Positions 1 to 9,047 of a DNA stretch of 62,244 nucleotides are shown here, in pieces. This stretch comes from Methanobacteriota archaeon (GTDB lineage Archaea; Halobacteriota; Methanomicrobia; Methanomicrobiales; Methanomicrobiaceae), in contig JAEWWL010000071.1 of NCBI GenBank assembly GCA_023396365.1, positions 1-62,244 on the forward strand, given 5' to 3'. The position numbers and the translations under genes were made by a program. Under the pieces are notes generated by a model. The model saw only the letters and a list, made by a program, of their open reading frames with translations. It had not been told where the DNA came from and made no database searches. Numbering within the stretch: the first letter of the stretch is position 1; every line of letters begins with the position of its first letter.

Positions 1-245
1 CCTGCCGCAAGAAGAACGGACAGGGGCTTTGCACCTGTGCTTGCTATATCAGATAAGGTAACAGCAGCAGACATCCATCCAATCTGCCAGTCTGTGATCC
101 CTTTTGGAAAATCGGTTGTTTCATGAAGCATATCTGTTGATGCAACAATTACATTTTCATCAAAAGGAATAGCCGCACAGTCATCCTCAGTATTTTCACT
201 GCCTATGATTTTGGCAATCTTTTTTATTATCTCCCTGTCATCCAC
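1..245 (-). CDS. thiL: Thiamine-monophosphate kinase ThiL, N-terminal part (runs off the window)
   Basis: ThiL phosphorylates thiamine monophosphate to the cofactor thiamine pyrophosphate with ATP. About 81 codons are visible, starting at a GTG at 245. The product shows TEDDCAAIPF (about residues 19-28), STDMLHETTDF (36-46) and AVTLSDIASTGAKPL (61-75), the acidic Mg-ATP motifs in the order found in the PurM-like fold of ThiL. The rest lies to the left of base 1. The GTG overlaps the last 8 bases of the upstream DUF460 gene, so it is probably the last visible member of a RIO2-DUF460-thiL operon and is translationally coupled. Other PurM-like kinases are possible, but the STDML motif favours ThiL. 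Confidence 0.85.
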   Translation of the reverse strand, partial: MDDREIIKKIAKIIGSENTEDDCAAIPFDENVIVASTDMLHETTDFPKGITDWQIGWMSAAVTLSDIASTGAKPLSVLLAA

Positions 246-2199
246 GCTTTCTTGCCTCCACTTCACGCTCGCTTTTATACTCTTTTACAATTGACTCAAT
301 CATGCCTGCCTTCTTCTCTTTTTCAAAGGATTCATATTCAGCATTCCAGTCAGAAACGGCTCTTTCAAAATCTTCGCGCCTGACACTTCCTGTTCTTCCT
401 CTTACAAGAACAGGAGCTTTAGAAGCTTTGATAAGAGGAATTTTTTCCTCCATGAATGCCTCTTTTAGATTTTTGTCAAAATTTTCTGCAATTACTCCTC
501 TTACCAGTGATTCACAAATAAAAGAGACAGTTGATTTTCCCCACCCTTCGGTCTTTGCCGAATATATGATGTCGCCCTCATTTATTCCAAGATAATCTTT
601 TAGCGCTTTAACACCTTCTTTAGTAAAAGAAGGAAGAATTTTTACAGGAATAATATCTGCTCCCATCTGGAGATCTGCAAACCGCTTAAGCCTTGCAATC
701 TGCTTTAAAAGCCTGCGTGTATTCTTCTCCTCCTTTTTCAGCCGTTTTTTAAGTGTGTTTATCTGCTGATCGCGATCAGATATTTCGCGGCTTTTTTTTC
801 TCTCCTCCGATTTCTGTGTCCGTTCTGAGAAAAGAATTTTTTTTAAGCCTTCTATTTCTTTGTTTTTTTCAAAAACCTCATCCTGAAGTGCTGAAATATG
901 ATTTCTTAAATCCTTTACCATGCCTTCAAGATGTGAGGTTCTGATATCGGATTCTGTAAAATCCGCTTCTGAAACTGCATCCTCTTTTGTCTGATCTGTT
1001 TCTTTTAACAGTGATTCAGGGGAAATATCAGAGAGGATTTTTTCAATAGAAAGCCTTTTTATTATTCCTGTCCTGACAAAATCAAGGTCATATCCGGGCG
1101 GGACTCTTCTTTCGATGCTTTTGAACTTGTTTTTATATGATTTGTAAGCTTCAAGGGCTGCTGAAAGAGAGTCCCTTTCATGATCGTTTCCGAATGAAAT
1201 GCCTGAGGATATGCAAAGTGCTGCCTTCTCCTCCTGTGTCCTGTCCTCCTTTGGAGTATAGGAGGCGGCCTTAAAGACACGCTTTATTTTTTCAACCGAA
1301 GAGGGCATTCTTGAAACATCGGATGCTATTAAAACAGGCTTTCCAGCTGATGATATCTGTTCTGTCCAGTCTGAAAGAGACATCTGGCGTGAGCTTTTAA
1401 GAGCGAGAAGCTCACCGTCAAGTGAAAGTGCGGCAAAGGCAAATGTTGTTCCCGGGTCGATTCCAACAATTACCGGCCTTTTTCTTGAAGTCTGCGGGGA
1501 ATATCTTATTCTGTCAAGCTTTCTTGGGATAACCCTGACCTGAAAGTCAGAATGCTTCTCTGACTGGACTGATATATCATGCTTTGATGCATGGACATGA
1601 AAGCCTGCACGCTTAAAACCTCCAAAACCCTTCAGTTCGTTTTTTTCGTATTTGAAGCCTTTCTCTCTTAAGTTCTCCTCGATTTCCCTTGCCTTTAGCA
1701 GAACAGAGCCGTGTATCTTTCTGATATATCTGTTCTGGCTCCAGCCTCCCTTTCCAATGGATCGGCTTCTTGAAACTATTATATCACAGGTGTTTTCAAA
1801 GGCAATCACCTCAAATCCCGCACCAAGCTCTGCAACGTGTGCAATTGCCCCTGCCTCGGCGAAGGGGTCAAACCTGTCTGAAATTTTAATGTTGTAATGT
1901 GCTGCAATCCGGGAAAGCGGCTCCTGCCTCTCACCCCCGGTTACCTGCACAAGTTTTGTCCCTGCAGGAAGAGACTGCATGAAAAAAATCAGCTCCTGCT
2001 GGTCTTTGGCAATCTCTCTGATACTGTCAACGGCTAAAATATCCGGGTTTTCCTTTTCAATATCCCTTAAAAGGCGGAACATGGAGACTTCTCCGGCGCT
2101 TAAAACCTCCCCTCCCTCTCTTTTGACAAGTGCAAAAAAAGGTTTTTTAGTCCGGGACCTTACTGATCCCCTGATAATGTCTATCCCGAATACCTTCAA
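238..2199 (-). CDS. DUF460 (COG2433) protein: RNase H-fold domains plus coiled coil, unknown function
   Basis: This 653-residue archaeal protein family has no settled function; it is usually described as a possible RuvC/YqgF-type nuclease. The N-terminal part starts KVFGIDIIRG, with an Asp at residue 7 and another in ILAVDS near 57. A second RNase H-like core starts VIVGIDPGTTFAFAAL near 243. A strongly charged coiled coil spans about 423-512, followed by a C-terminal globular domain. Between the first two domains, residues 150-155 read KGGWSQ followed by NRYIRK, closely resembling the loop of the Vms1-like protein at 48.4-49.4 kb. The start is a TTG at 2199 sharing a 4-base TTGA overlap with the RIO2 stop. 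Nearness to RIO2 suggests a ribosome- or RNA-related role, which is inference. Confidence 0.85.
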   Translation of the reverse strand: MKVFGIDIIRGSVRSRTKKPFFALVKREGGEVLSAGEVSMFRLLRDIEKENPDILAVDSIREIAKDQQELIFFMQSLPAGTKLVQVTGGERQEPLSRIAAHYNIKISDRFDPFAEAGAIAHVAELGAGFEVIAFENTCDIIVSRSRSIGKGGWSQNRYIRKIHGSVLLKAREIEENLREKGFKYEKNELKGFGGFKRAGFHVHASKHDISVQSEKHSDFQVRVIPRKLDRIRYSPQTSRKRPVIVGIDPGTTFAFAALSLDGELLALKSSRQMSLSDWTEQISSAGKPVLIASDVSRMPSSVEKIKRVFKAASYTPKEDRTQEEKAALCISSGISFGNDHERDSLSAALEAYKSYKNKFKSIERRVPPGYDLDFVRTGIIKRLSIEKILSDISPESLLKETDQTKEDAVSEADFTESDIRTSHLEGMVKDLRNHISALQDEVFEKNKEIEGLKKILFSERTQKSEERKKSREISDRDQQINTLKKRLKKEEKNTRRLLKQIARLKRFADLQMGADIIPVKILPSFTKEGVKALKDYLGINEGDIIYSAKTEGWGKSTVSFICESLVRGVIAENFDKNLKEAFMEEKIPLIKASKAPVLVRGRTGSVRREDFERAVSDWNAEYESFEKEKKAGMIESIVKEYKSEREVEARKRG

Positions 2200-3056
2200 C
2201 CAACCACCATTTCAATGACCTGTTCAGGTGTGTATGAAAGATTGTATTTCCTTGAAAAGTACGTGGTAATATTTGTCAAATCGCGTTTTAGAATCTCACC
2301 GGCATTTGGATGATCTGTCTGCGTCCACTGCGGCCAGTCTATTATCCACACCTCGTTTTCATCAACCATTACATTGTATTCAGAGAGATCGTTGTGTATA
2401 AATCCGAGTGCATAGGCCTTTTTTATATTCTCGATGATGCCAGAAAAAACATCCTCAGGATTTTGCAAAACCGCCTGATTGAGATTTAAGCCTGCGATAT
2501 ATGCCATCGCAATGACATTCCTGTTGAGTGCAACAGGTACAGGAACATTCACTCCTCCCTTTCTTAAGGCTTTTAAGGCATCATATTCCTGCTTTGCAGA
2601 GTACATTGATGCAAAAATCCAGGGGAAATGTTTCCATTCCGGCATAAAGCTTCGGTTGAGCCGCACTGACTGAAAAGACCTCTGACCAACCCTGTGTATT
2701 TTGAGAACAAGAACACCTGTCCCGAGAGCTTCATAAACGGCTGACTCCTTGCCAACGCCAATCAGGCTTCCAAGGGCGGATATAGTTCCTCTGCTGACAA
2801 GAGATGAAACAGACAGGGCATCATAACCGCCAAATGTCAGCTGATAGCCTTTATACGGGACGGAGCTGCTTTTAACCATGTCCTTATCCATAAGTCTGCC
2901 GAGACGGTATTCCATCTCCTGAAGAGAAAGACCTGATGCCTTCCTTAATACATCATCAGGAACCCAGGTGTACCTCCTCATCAGCTTTTCAAGGGTTTTT
3001 AGAAGCTGTGTCTCATATTTGTGAAGGCTTTTGATATCTTCAGGGGAAATCGGCAT
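2196..3056 (-). CDS. rio2: RIO2-family serine/threonine protein kinase
   Basis: RIO2 is an atypical protein kinase/ATPase of archaea and eukaryotes that acts in late small-subunit ribosome maturation. The N-terminal winged helix (about residues 1-90) includes DIKSLHKYETQLLKTLE and LSQEMEYRL-like helices. The kinase part has the glycine-containing loop IGVGKESAVYEA, the lysine VLKIHRVG, the catalytic loop IHNDLSEYNVMV and the metal-binding IIDWPQW, all typical of RIO proteins. An upstream TTG/ATG extension to 3110 is possible, but the ATG at 3056 gives the usual RIO2 start (MPISPEDIKSLH). It is the first gene of an operon with DUF460 and thiL, with a 4-base overlap to the next gene. Confidence 0.93.
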   Translation of the reverse strand: MPISPEDIKSLHKYETQLLKTLEKLMRRYTWVPDDVLRKASGLSLQEMEYRLGRLMDKDMVKSSSVPYKGYQLTFGGYDALSVSSLVSRGTISALGSLIGVGKESAVYEALGTGVLVLKIHRVGQRSFQSVRLNRSFMPEWKHFPWIFASMYSAKQEYDALKALRKGGVNVPVPVALNRNVIAMAYIAGLNLNQAVLQNPEDVFSGIIENIKKAYALGFIHNDLSEYNVMVDENEVWIIDWPQWTQTDHPNAGEILKRDLTNITTYFSRKYNLSYTPEQVIEMVVG

Positions 3057-3166
3057 AATCTGTAAACAATTTATTCTTTGAAGATGATATAACTGATTAG
3101 AATTTTGCACATCCGAATAAACCGGGGATTTTTAGGATGCAATATGTGAATACGGGATGAATATTT

Positions 3167-4087
3167 ATGAAATGTTCAAAATGCAAAAAGGATGCGGTGA
3201 TTTTTCAGAGATACTCGGGTATGCATCTTTGCATAGAGCATTTCACAAAAGACTTTGAAGGGCGTGCAAAAAAGACAATCAGGCAGCATAAGTGGATATC
3301 GTCTGGCGACAGGATAGCTGTTGCAATGAGCGGCGGAAAGGACAGCAGTGCAGTCCTTTATTTTCTCCGGAAAATCTTTGGCAAAAGGCCTGATATTGAG
3401 ATTTTTGCACTGACAATAGATGAGGGAATAAAAGGCTACCGCGATCCTTCAGCTGTTTTTAAAATTGCCGAAAGCCAGGGTGTAAAATGCCATACAGCAT
3501 CTTTTCATGAACATTTTGGAATTACCCTTGATGAGATTGTAAAAGAAAAAGGCGACAGGAATTCATGCTCATACTGCGGTGTTTTAAGAAGGCAGATACT
3601 TAATGCATATGCAAGAGAACTGGGCGCAACAAAGATTGCTATGGGTTTTAATCTTGATGATGAAGCTCAAAGCGTTATGATGAATGTGCTTAGGGGAGAT
3701 TCGGAAAGGCTTCTTAGAAAGCAGTCGCCGGTGGAAGGATTTATTCCGCGAATTAAACCCTTCTCTTCTATTCCCGAGCGTGAGGTTGCACTATATGCAG
3801 ATCTTTATATTGAGGAATTTGAAGAGAGAGGATGCCCGTATTCACATAATGCGCTGAGAGCTGATGTGCGTGAGGTTTTAAATGACTACAATTACCGGCA
3901 CCCGTCGACAAAGTATGCCCTTTTAAAGCTTGGTGATGAGTTAAAGGAAGGGACTTGTTCCGACAGCACAAAGATTAGCAGGTGCAGTGTCTGCGGCGAA
4001 CCTGTATTTGGTGAATGCCATACATGCAGAATTTTAAATGATTTAAAAAAAACCATTACTGAAGAAAAAAATGACATGGAGATTTAA
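3167..4087 (+). CDS. ncsA: tRNA 2-thiolation enzyme, Ncs6/CTU1/TtuA-type PP-loop ATPase
   Basis: These enzymes adenylate the C2 carbonyl of a tRNA uridine and replace it with sulfur, giving 2-thiouridine at wobble or T-loop positions. The 306-residue product has an N-terminal zinc knuckle (C3, C6, C22 and H25 region), the PP-loop SGGKDS at residues 55-60, the inner CSYC pair at 134-137 and a C-terminal zinc knuckle (CSVC and CHTC, about 273-286). This layout is that of the TtcA/TtuA/Ncs6 group. The paired NadE gene downstream also uses a PP-loop but is in another family. I cannot tell wobble (Ncs6) from T-loop (TtuA) specificity by eye. Confidence 0.85.
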   Translation: MKCSKCKKDAVIFQRYSGMHLCIEHFTKDFEGRAKKTIRQHKWISSGDRIAVAMSGGKDSSAVLYFLRKIFGKRPDIEIFALTIDEGIKGYRDPSAVFKIAESQGVKCHTASFHEHFGITLDEIVKEKGDRNSCSYCGVLRRQILNAYARELGATKIAMGFNLDDEAQSVMMNVLRGDSERLLRKQSPVEGFIPRIKPFSSIPEREVALYADLYIEEFEERGCPYSHNALRADVREVLNDYNYRHPSTKYALLKLGDELKEGTCSDSTKISRCSVCGEPVFGECHTCRILNDLKKTITEEKNDMEI

Positions 4088-4153
4088 TGCCTGTTTGGGA
4101 GATACACTTCTCTTAAAAATTAGCAGGGCTCTTCTTTGGAGATGAAGGAATAA

Positions 4154-4903
4154 ATGAAGGAATTGTGCACAGGGTGTGAGTGCGAAAGAATTGAGCAGAT
4201 GATAAGGCATGCAGTCTGGTCATCGCAGAAAGAAAAGGTAGTTATCGGCCTTTCAGGAGGCATTGACTCTGCGGTTGCATCGGTTTTGGCTTCACGTGCA
4301 ATTGGTGCAGACAATGTCATGGGATATTTTCTTCCCTCATCTGTAACACCAAAAGGTGATATTGAGGATGTAGATGAACTTTGCAGGAATTTTTGCATAA
4401 ATTATTCAGTTGTTCCAATAACCAAAATTTTGGGTGAATATGAAAAACTGCCGGGCTTTAAGGAGACTGCATATTTAAAGGGCAATCTTATGGCCAGAAT
4501 CCGCATGGCAACACTTTACTATTATGCAAATCTGAACAATGCCCTTGTCTGCGGAACATCAAATAAAAGCGAATATCTCCTGGGCTACTGCACAAAACAC
4601 GGCGATTCTGCGGCAGACATTCAGCCGGTTCTGCACCTTTACAAGCAGGATATCTACAGGATTGCAGAAGAGATAAAAATTCCATCCTCCATTATCAAAA
4701 AGGCGCCTTCGGCAGGACTTTACCCTGGCCAGAGCGATGAAAAGGAGATTGGCTTTTCATATAATGATATTGACACTGCCTTGATAAATCTTGAGAAGAA
4801 CGGCTGGCAACCTTCTGATGAGACTGAGGAGAAGATTTTAGAAAAGGTAAAATCAGCATCTCATAAGAGAAACTCTCCGCCAAGCCTCTTAAAGACGGGA
4901 TAA
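4154..4903 (+). CDS. nadE: NH3-dependent NAD+ synthetase
   Basis: NadE amidates nicotinic acid adenine dinucleotide to NAD+ with ATP and ammonia. The 249-residue protein has the PP-loop SGGIDS at 34-39, ALVCGTSNKSEYLLGYCTK with the NKSE signature, KHGDSAADIQPV, and the conserved KAPSAGLYPGQSDEKEIGF stretch that binds the deamido-NAD and ATP. No glutaminase domain is present, so free ammonia is the expected nitrogen donor. The ATG at 4154 is preceded by GGAATAA, a weak ribosome binding site. It lies 66 bp after the thiolation gene in the same direction and may be cotranscribed. Confidence 0.93.
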   Translation: MKELCTGCECERIEQMIRHAVWSSQKEKVVIGLSGGIDSAVASVLASRAIGADNVMGYFLPSSVTPKGDIEDVDELCRNFCINYSVVPITKILGEYEKLPGFKETAYLKGNLMARIRMATLYYYANLNNALVCGTSNKSEYLLGYCTKHGDSAADIQPVLHLYKQDIYRIAEEIKIPSSIIKKAPSAGLYPGQSDEKEIGFSYNDIDTALINLEKNGWQPSDETEEKILEKVKSASHKRNSPPSLLKTG

Positions 4904-4990
4904 ACACTTTTTTGTGAAATAATTTTTTTCTTTTTAAAATATTTTTTACCGGATTGCCCGATAGTATTTGAAAAAAGACCTGAAAAGAAT

Positions 4991-5683
4991 TCAGAGTATA
5001 TTTTTTAGAACAGAAGGATTGTTCAAAAATTCAAGAAGCACTTCGTCGCCGATAAGATCATATATCGATTTTTTGCCATATATTCCCTGTATCGGAAATT
5101 TTGCTGAATTCATTATTTTAATTTGAGGCAAATTTCCGTAATACGGGTTTTTGACAAATTCCCCGCCTGTAAATTCATAGTATGCGGCACCATGCATTTT
5201 TGTGTAAGAATCATATTCGCTTTCAAAGCCGTCAGATACTATATTTGCCATTATAAGCGTCTCATCACCCGGATTTATTGTGACATGCCCGTAGCCGGGT
5301 TTAATAATTACAATGTCGCCAGCTTTTGCCTTTACAGCATAAATATCTGATAAATCCTTTTTCTGGAGGAGGAAATGAGCCTCACCGGATATAACCTGGT
5401 ATAATTCGGGATATCCAAGGCCGCAGGGAGCATCAGGGTGATAATGGCCTTTTGTCTTCACATATTCGCGGCCTAAAATGCATGGTGGGATAACTGTTAT
5501 ATCGTATCTTAATTTGTTATCAGAGAGCCATTTTTTATCCTCACTGCTCTTTGAGAGGTCCCTGTACATAAAATAGAGTATTTTTTCTGCGGTAGCGCTT
5601 TTATCGGCAAGCACACACCGCATGTCTTCAACCGTCCGCTCCCCGGGTTTTGGAAGCGGGCCGTCCCAGAAATTATCCATCAT
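4991..5683 (-). CDS. pgiA: Archaeal cupin-type phosphoglucose isomerase
   Basis: This enzyme interconverts glucose 6-phosphate and fructose 6-phosphate, in methanogens mainly for gluconeogenesis. The 230-residue protein belongs to the cupin PGI family and is unrelated to bacterial Pgi. Visible signatures are KTKGHYHP (metal ligands H80 and H82), GLGYPELYQVISGEAHF with E93, and KPGYGHVTIN with H133, the fourth ligand. The start ATG overlaps the TAA of the upstream surface-protein gene (TAATG), so the two are cotranscribed. Pairing a sugar-phosphate isomerase with a surface protein may be chance or may reflect glycan supply to the envelope. Confidence 0.92.
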   Translation of the reverse strand: MMDNFWDGPLPKPGERTVEDMRCVLADKSATAEKILYFMYRDLSKSSEDKKWLSDNKLRYDITVIPPCILGREYVKTKGHYHPDAPCGLGYPELYQVISGEAHFLLQKKDLSDIYAVKAKAGDIVIIKPGYGHVTINPGDETLIMANIVSDGFESEYDSYTKMHGAAYYEFTGGEFVKNPYYGNLPQIKIMNSAKFPIQGIYGKKSIYDLIGDEVLLEFLNNPSVLKNIL

Positions 5684-6966
5684 TAATTTTTACGTCTTGA
5701 CCAGATAAAATACCCTGCCCCAAGTATTGCAAAGATTATGACTGTAAGAACAATCGGGTTTGTAAATATGAACATTCCGGAATTTTTGGTTACAGTAATC
5801 TGTGCCTTCATGGAGTCTGATATCTGGCTGTTTTGGAGTGAATCACGGTAGCGGATTTCAGTATCTATTCCGTATGTCTTGATTGTTGCATCTGCATTTA
5901 CAGAAACTTCGTATACTCCTTTTGCAGTCTCACCTGGTGCAATGTCTCCAAGGAATGCAGTATCATCATTGCTTGTGAATGGATCAACTGCCGAGATTCT
6001 TGCCTGAGCATTGTATGCAGTTGTTGCACCTGTGTTTTTGTAAACAATCACAATGTCACTTTTTTCTCCGGGGCGGAGGGAGGCCGGTTCTGATACAATC
6101 TCAAAATCAACCTTTCCACCGACATCGACACCCACTGTTTCAGTATCAGATGCAACAAGATCTCCGTCTGAGTTCTTGTATTCAACAAAAACAAGAACAG
6201 GGTAGTTTTTGGCTTCACCGTTGCTTGAAACAGAGGCCTTGAATGTTACAGTCTTTACCTCGTCCGATGCAAATTCACCGACAAAGACATTTGAGTCTGT
6301 CGGGATGATTGCGCTTCCTTCTGCCTGTGTGAGTTTTATGACTGAATTTTTGCCAGTCTCATGCCCGATGTTTTTCACATTCATTGTGATGTAGCCTTCA
6401 GCACCTACATTAAGTGAATCTGTGATGACATTTGAGACATCTATCTGGAGATCGGATTTGATTGTTACAGGAAGGTTAAGAGGCAGACTGACTTCTTTGT
6501 AGTAGTATCTTATTGAGTCTGTTCCTGTCTGTTCGGCAGTGTACAGGTATTTGTATTTCAGTGTTGATATGAGGTCATAGACACCTGGTGCTGCATCCTT
6601 ATTGACTTTTAAAACAAATGAGGCAGCTTTTGAGCTTCCACCTGCAACATCGCCTATCATCTGGGAATCAGATTTTACTGTAACTGGCGCATTGCCCTTT
6701 TCAAGAGAAACAGTGACAAGCTTTGCAGTGTCGGGAAGATCATCCCTGTCAACTATATCTGACTGGATAATCTTGAAATCAGTTGTTCCGGTGTTTTGAA
6801 CTGTTACAGTCAGTGATACATCATCGCCGGGGCTGAATTCATTTGTTCCTGATATTGCAACACTCATGACAGGCTCGCCTGACATATACTTTGTTCCGGC
6901 AGATGCCGGAATTACTGCAAATGCAGCGCAAATCAATAATATCATTAAAATATTTGCAGATCTCAT
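5683..6966 (-). CDS. Secreted S-layer-type/CARDB-repeat surface protein with C-terminal membrane anchor
   Basis: The 427-residue product has a signal peptide (MRSANILMILLICAAFAVIPAS), three or four Ig-like beta-sandwich repeats with phrases such as FSPGDDVSLTVTVQNTGTT, VGAEGYITMNVKNIGHETG and LRPGEKSDIVIVYKNTGAT, and a final membrane helix (about 402-422) followed by SRRKN. This is the COG1361 S-layer/CARDB pattern. It is probably anchored in the membrane and exposed outside; no enzymatic motif is seen. The related bacterial NPCBM/NEW3 proteins carry similar repeats. The gene is divergent from the TrmB regulator at 7048 and its start lies about 25 bp from a box A, so it may be a target of that regulator. 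Confidence 0.85.
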   Translation of the reverse strand: MRSANILMILLICAAFAVIPASAGTKYMSGEPVMSVAISGTNEFSPGDDVSLTVTVQNTGTTDFKIIQSDIVDRDDLPDTAKLVTVSLEKGNAPVTVKSDSQMIGDVAGGSSKAASFVLKVNKDAAPGVYDLISTLKYKYLYTAEQTGTDSIRYYYKEVSLPLNLPVTIKSDLQIDVSNVITDSLNVGAEGYITMNVKNIGHETGKNSVIKLTQAEGSAIIPTDSNVFVGEFASDEVKTVTFKASVSSNGEAKNYPVLVFVEYKNSDGDLVASDTETVGVDVGGKVDFEIVSEPASLRPGEKSDIVIVYKNTGATTAYNAQARISAVDPFTSNDDTAFLGDIAPGETAKGVYEVSVNADATIKTYGIDTEIRYRDSLQNSQISDSMKAQITVTKNSGMFIFTNPIVLTVIIFAILGAGYFIWSRRKN

Positions 6967-7047
6967 TTTTTCGTCTCTTTATTGTGGTATAGATTTGTGT
7001 TGTTTTTTTTGTAACAACATTTATTAGAGCTGTGGATATATATTTGT
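6967..7047. promoter_or_regulatory. Divergent promoter region between the surface-protein operon and trmB
   Basis: In 81 bp there are two box A-like elements facing outwards. Leftwards, AAATCTATACC (6986-6996 on the minus strand) is centred about 25 bp from the ATG at 6966. Rightwards, ACATTTATTAG (7018-7028) is centred about 25 bp from the ATG at 7048. Both transcripts would then be nearly leaderless. The close spacing means that a regulator bound here could affect both genes. Confidence 0.5.
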
Positions 7048-7851
7048 ATGCCAATGGGAATTTATCAGCAGGAAAACGACAGGATTGATGAATCATTAAA
7101 GTCTCTCGGGCTTACCAAATACGAAGCGCTGGTTTATACAGCTCTTTTGCAGGTTGAGGGCGCAACTGCAACTGAGATTCATGAAATTTCAAAAGTCCCC
7201 CGCGCATCTGTATACCCTGTAATAGACAAGCTTCTTTCTAAAAATCTTGTCAGTATATCAAATACAACTCCAAAAAGGTTCAGCGCCGCACCTCCGGATG
7301 AGGCTGTAAAAAACATGCTCTCTTCAATAAAAAAGGATGCGGATGCTGCACTTGCAGCTCTTAAAAAAATCTATGAGGCAAGGGAGGAGAGGTCTTTTAA
7401 CAGGCAGGAATTCATCTGGAGCATATCCGGTGAGGAGAATATTCTTCCTAAACTAAAGGATGCCTTTAGTGGTGCAGGTGAGGAGATCTTTGTTATAAGC
7501 AGCTTTGAGTTTATAAAATGCAGCCTTATGAATCTCATTAAAGAGCTTGATGTAAATGTCCGAATTGATATAATAACTAACAAATGGGAGGGAAAAGTTC
7601 CAAACAATATGTCCGTCCTCGTCTTTAAGGATTATAATGAGTATGAGGCAGGTCTTAAAAGCAATGCATCCGGCGTTTATATAATCGACAAAAAAAAGGT
7701 ACTTTTAATAATGGATCCTGAATCCGATGCAGCAAGTCCCCCTGCATTATACTCGGAGTCATATGGTTTTGTCAGGTTTTTTACTTCTTACTGGAATTTC
7801 GTGAAGAAAAATATTTGTGAATCTAAAAGAGCTGTGAAATTAAAACCCTGA
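7048..7851 (+). CDS. TrmB-family transcriptional regulator
   Basis: TrmB-type proteins are archaeal regulators with an N-terminal winged helix and often a ligand-binding C-terminal domain. In this 267-residue protein residues 14-80 contain LGLTKYEALVYTALLQVEG, ATEIHEISKVPRASVYPVID and KLLSKNLVSI, the classic TrmB helix-turn-helix. A coiled-coil linker (about 85-125) follows, then a mixed alpha/beta domain like the phospholipase-D-like TrmB sensor part. No sugar-binding signature can be identified by eye. It is divergent from the surface-protein/PGI operon, making that operon or its own gene the most likely target. Confidence 0.88.
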   Translation: MPMGIYQQENDRIDESLKSLGLTKYEALVYTALLQVEGATATEIHEISKVPRASVYPVIDKLLSKNLVSISNTTPKRFSAAPPDEAVKNMLSSIKKDADAALAALKKIYEAREERSFNRQEFIWSISGEENILPKLKDAFSGAGEEIFVISSFEFIKCSLMNLIKELDVNVRIDIITNKWEGKVPNNMSVLVFKDYNEYEAGLKSNASGVYIIDKKKVLLIMDPESDAASPPALYSESYGFVRFFTSYWNFVKKNICESKRAVKLKP

Positions 7852-8066
7852 AAATTTTTAAAAAATTCATAAAATTTAATTCTAAGCAACTGCCTCACAA
7901 ATCCCCTCATGAATTTTATAATGCCATAGTTTGTCTGAAATTTTTATCTGCGTTTTATTAGAATTTTGGCTGAGAATTAGATCTGTAATTTCAACTGCAA
8001 TTCTGATCGGTTTTTTGTTGTGTATAGAAAATATAATTCAGTGTTAAGTCATTATAGATTATTCAG

Positions 8067-9026
8067 ATGATAAAAGAACGGGCTGTTGATGCAGTATCCA
8101 GAATACTTGAGGCTGCTTCCTATGATGTTGATGAGGGGGCAGGCGGTATAGATCTTACCGCATACAGGGGAAATGAATGCCTTGTTGCCCTCTGTTCTGA
8201 TGAAATGTCAGATATAGAATTCTTTGCAAGAAAAAAATTCAAGGTTGCACTTGATGACGGCGTTGCCGAATGCAAAAAACTTCTTTTCACAATGAAAAGC
8301 ATAGCAGGCATAGAAAACTGCACAATCTGGGGCCACTCGGAGCTTGCAAAATATGCGGGGCAGGCGACTGTCGCAGAAATTCTCGGGCAGACGCTCGCAC
8401 TTGATTTCAGCAGCGTAAATTCTGCCGGCGGCTTTTTGGAAAAGAGTTTTTCATCCTCTGTACAGGATGAACCGGGTCCTGAGCTTTTATGCATGCCTCA
8501 GAGCGTATCTGAAGAAAGAGCAAGGCAGATTGCCGGAGTAAAAGGTGAGCTGAAAAGAGTGTTCATCCCTCATTTTTTGTATACATGTGAAAGCACAGGC
8601 GAGAAAGTCTTCAATACGCATGTAATAGATTTCAGATATCAGGAAAAAGGTCTGATAAATGCCATCTCCGGAAGCAGACTTGAAATGGAGTCTGAAGATC
8701 TTGACAAGGTTACTCCTGAAAGGAAAAATGTTGCCGGCAGTGCAAAAATTCTTGATGCCAAATTGAAAAAGAATGACCTTCGGGATTCAATAAGAGAAAG
8801 AGTTGCAGGAGAGCTTACAAAAAAGGTAAGGGTGAGTAAATCAGAGGGCGATGCGATATCATATGAGGATGTTAAAGTCGCTCCTGATGCGGAAAATATA
8901 AAAGTTGAGTTGGAGCTTGTCTATATGCCTGTCATACAGATAAGAGGCGACAGGATAATTGAGATAGAGGCATTCTCTGGTGAAATTTTAAGAGAGCCCC
9001 TTGATGATGGTGTTGAACTTCTGTAA
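8067..9026 (+). CDS. Conserved hypothetical protein, possible restriction-endonuclease-like N-terminal fold
   Basis: I do not recognise a named family for this 319-residue soluble protein. The N-terminal 60 residues (VSRILEAASYDVDEG, GGIDLTAYRGNECLVALCSD) resemble the start of PD-(D/E)XK folds: a helix, then an acidic G-x-D-L strand, then a basic/charged strand. The usual E-x-K is not clear, so any nuclease activity is doubtful. Residues 150-200 contain FIPHFLYTCESTGEKVF, and the tail (VELELVYMPVIQIRGDRIIEIEAFSGE) looks like a beta-rich domain. A box A-like GAAAATATAATTC lies at 8028-8040. It precedes the flavin oxidoreductase by 21 bp and is probably cotranscribed with it. Confidence 0.7.
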   Translation: MIKERAVDAVSRILEAASYDVDEGAGGIDLTAYRGNECLVALCSDEMSDIEFFARKKFKVALDDGVAECKKLLFTMKSIAGIENCTIWGHSELAKYAGQATVAEILGQTLALDFSSVNSAGGFLEKSFSSSVQDEPGPELLCMPQSVSEERARQIAGVKGELKRVFIPHFLYTCESTGEKVFNTHVIDFRYQEKGLINAISGSRLEMESEDLDKVTPERKNVAGSAKILDAKLKKNDLRDSIRERVAGELTKKVRVSKSEGDAISYEDVKVAPDAENIKVELELVYMPVIQIRGDRIIEIEAFSGEILREPLDDGVELL

Positions 9027-9047
9027 ATTTTTAGCTGCCTGATTTTT

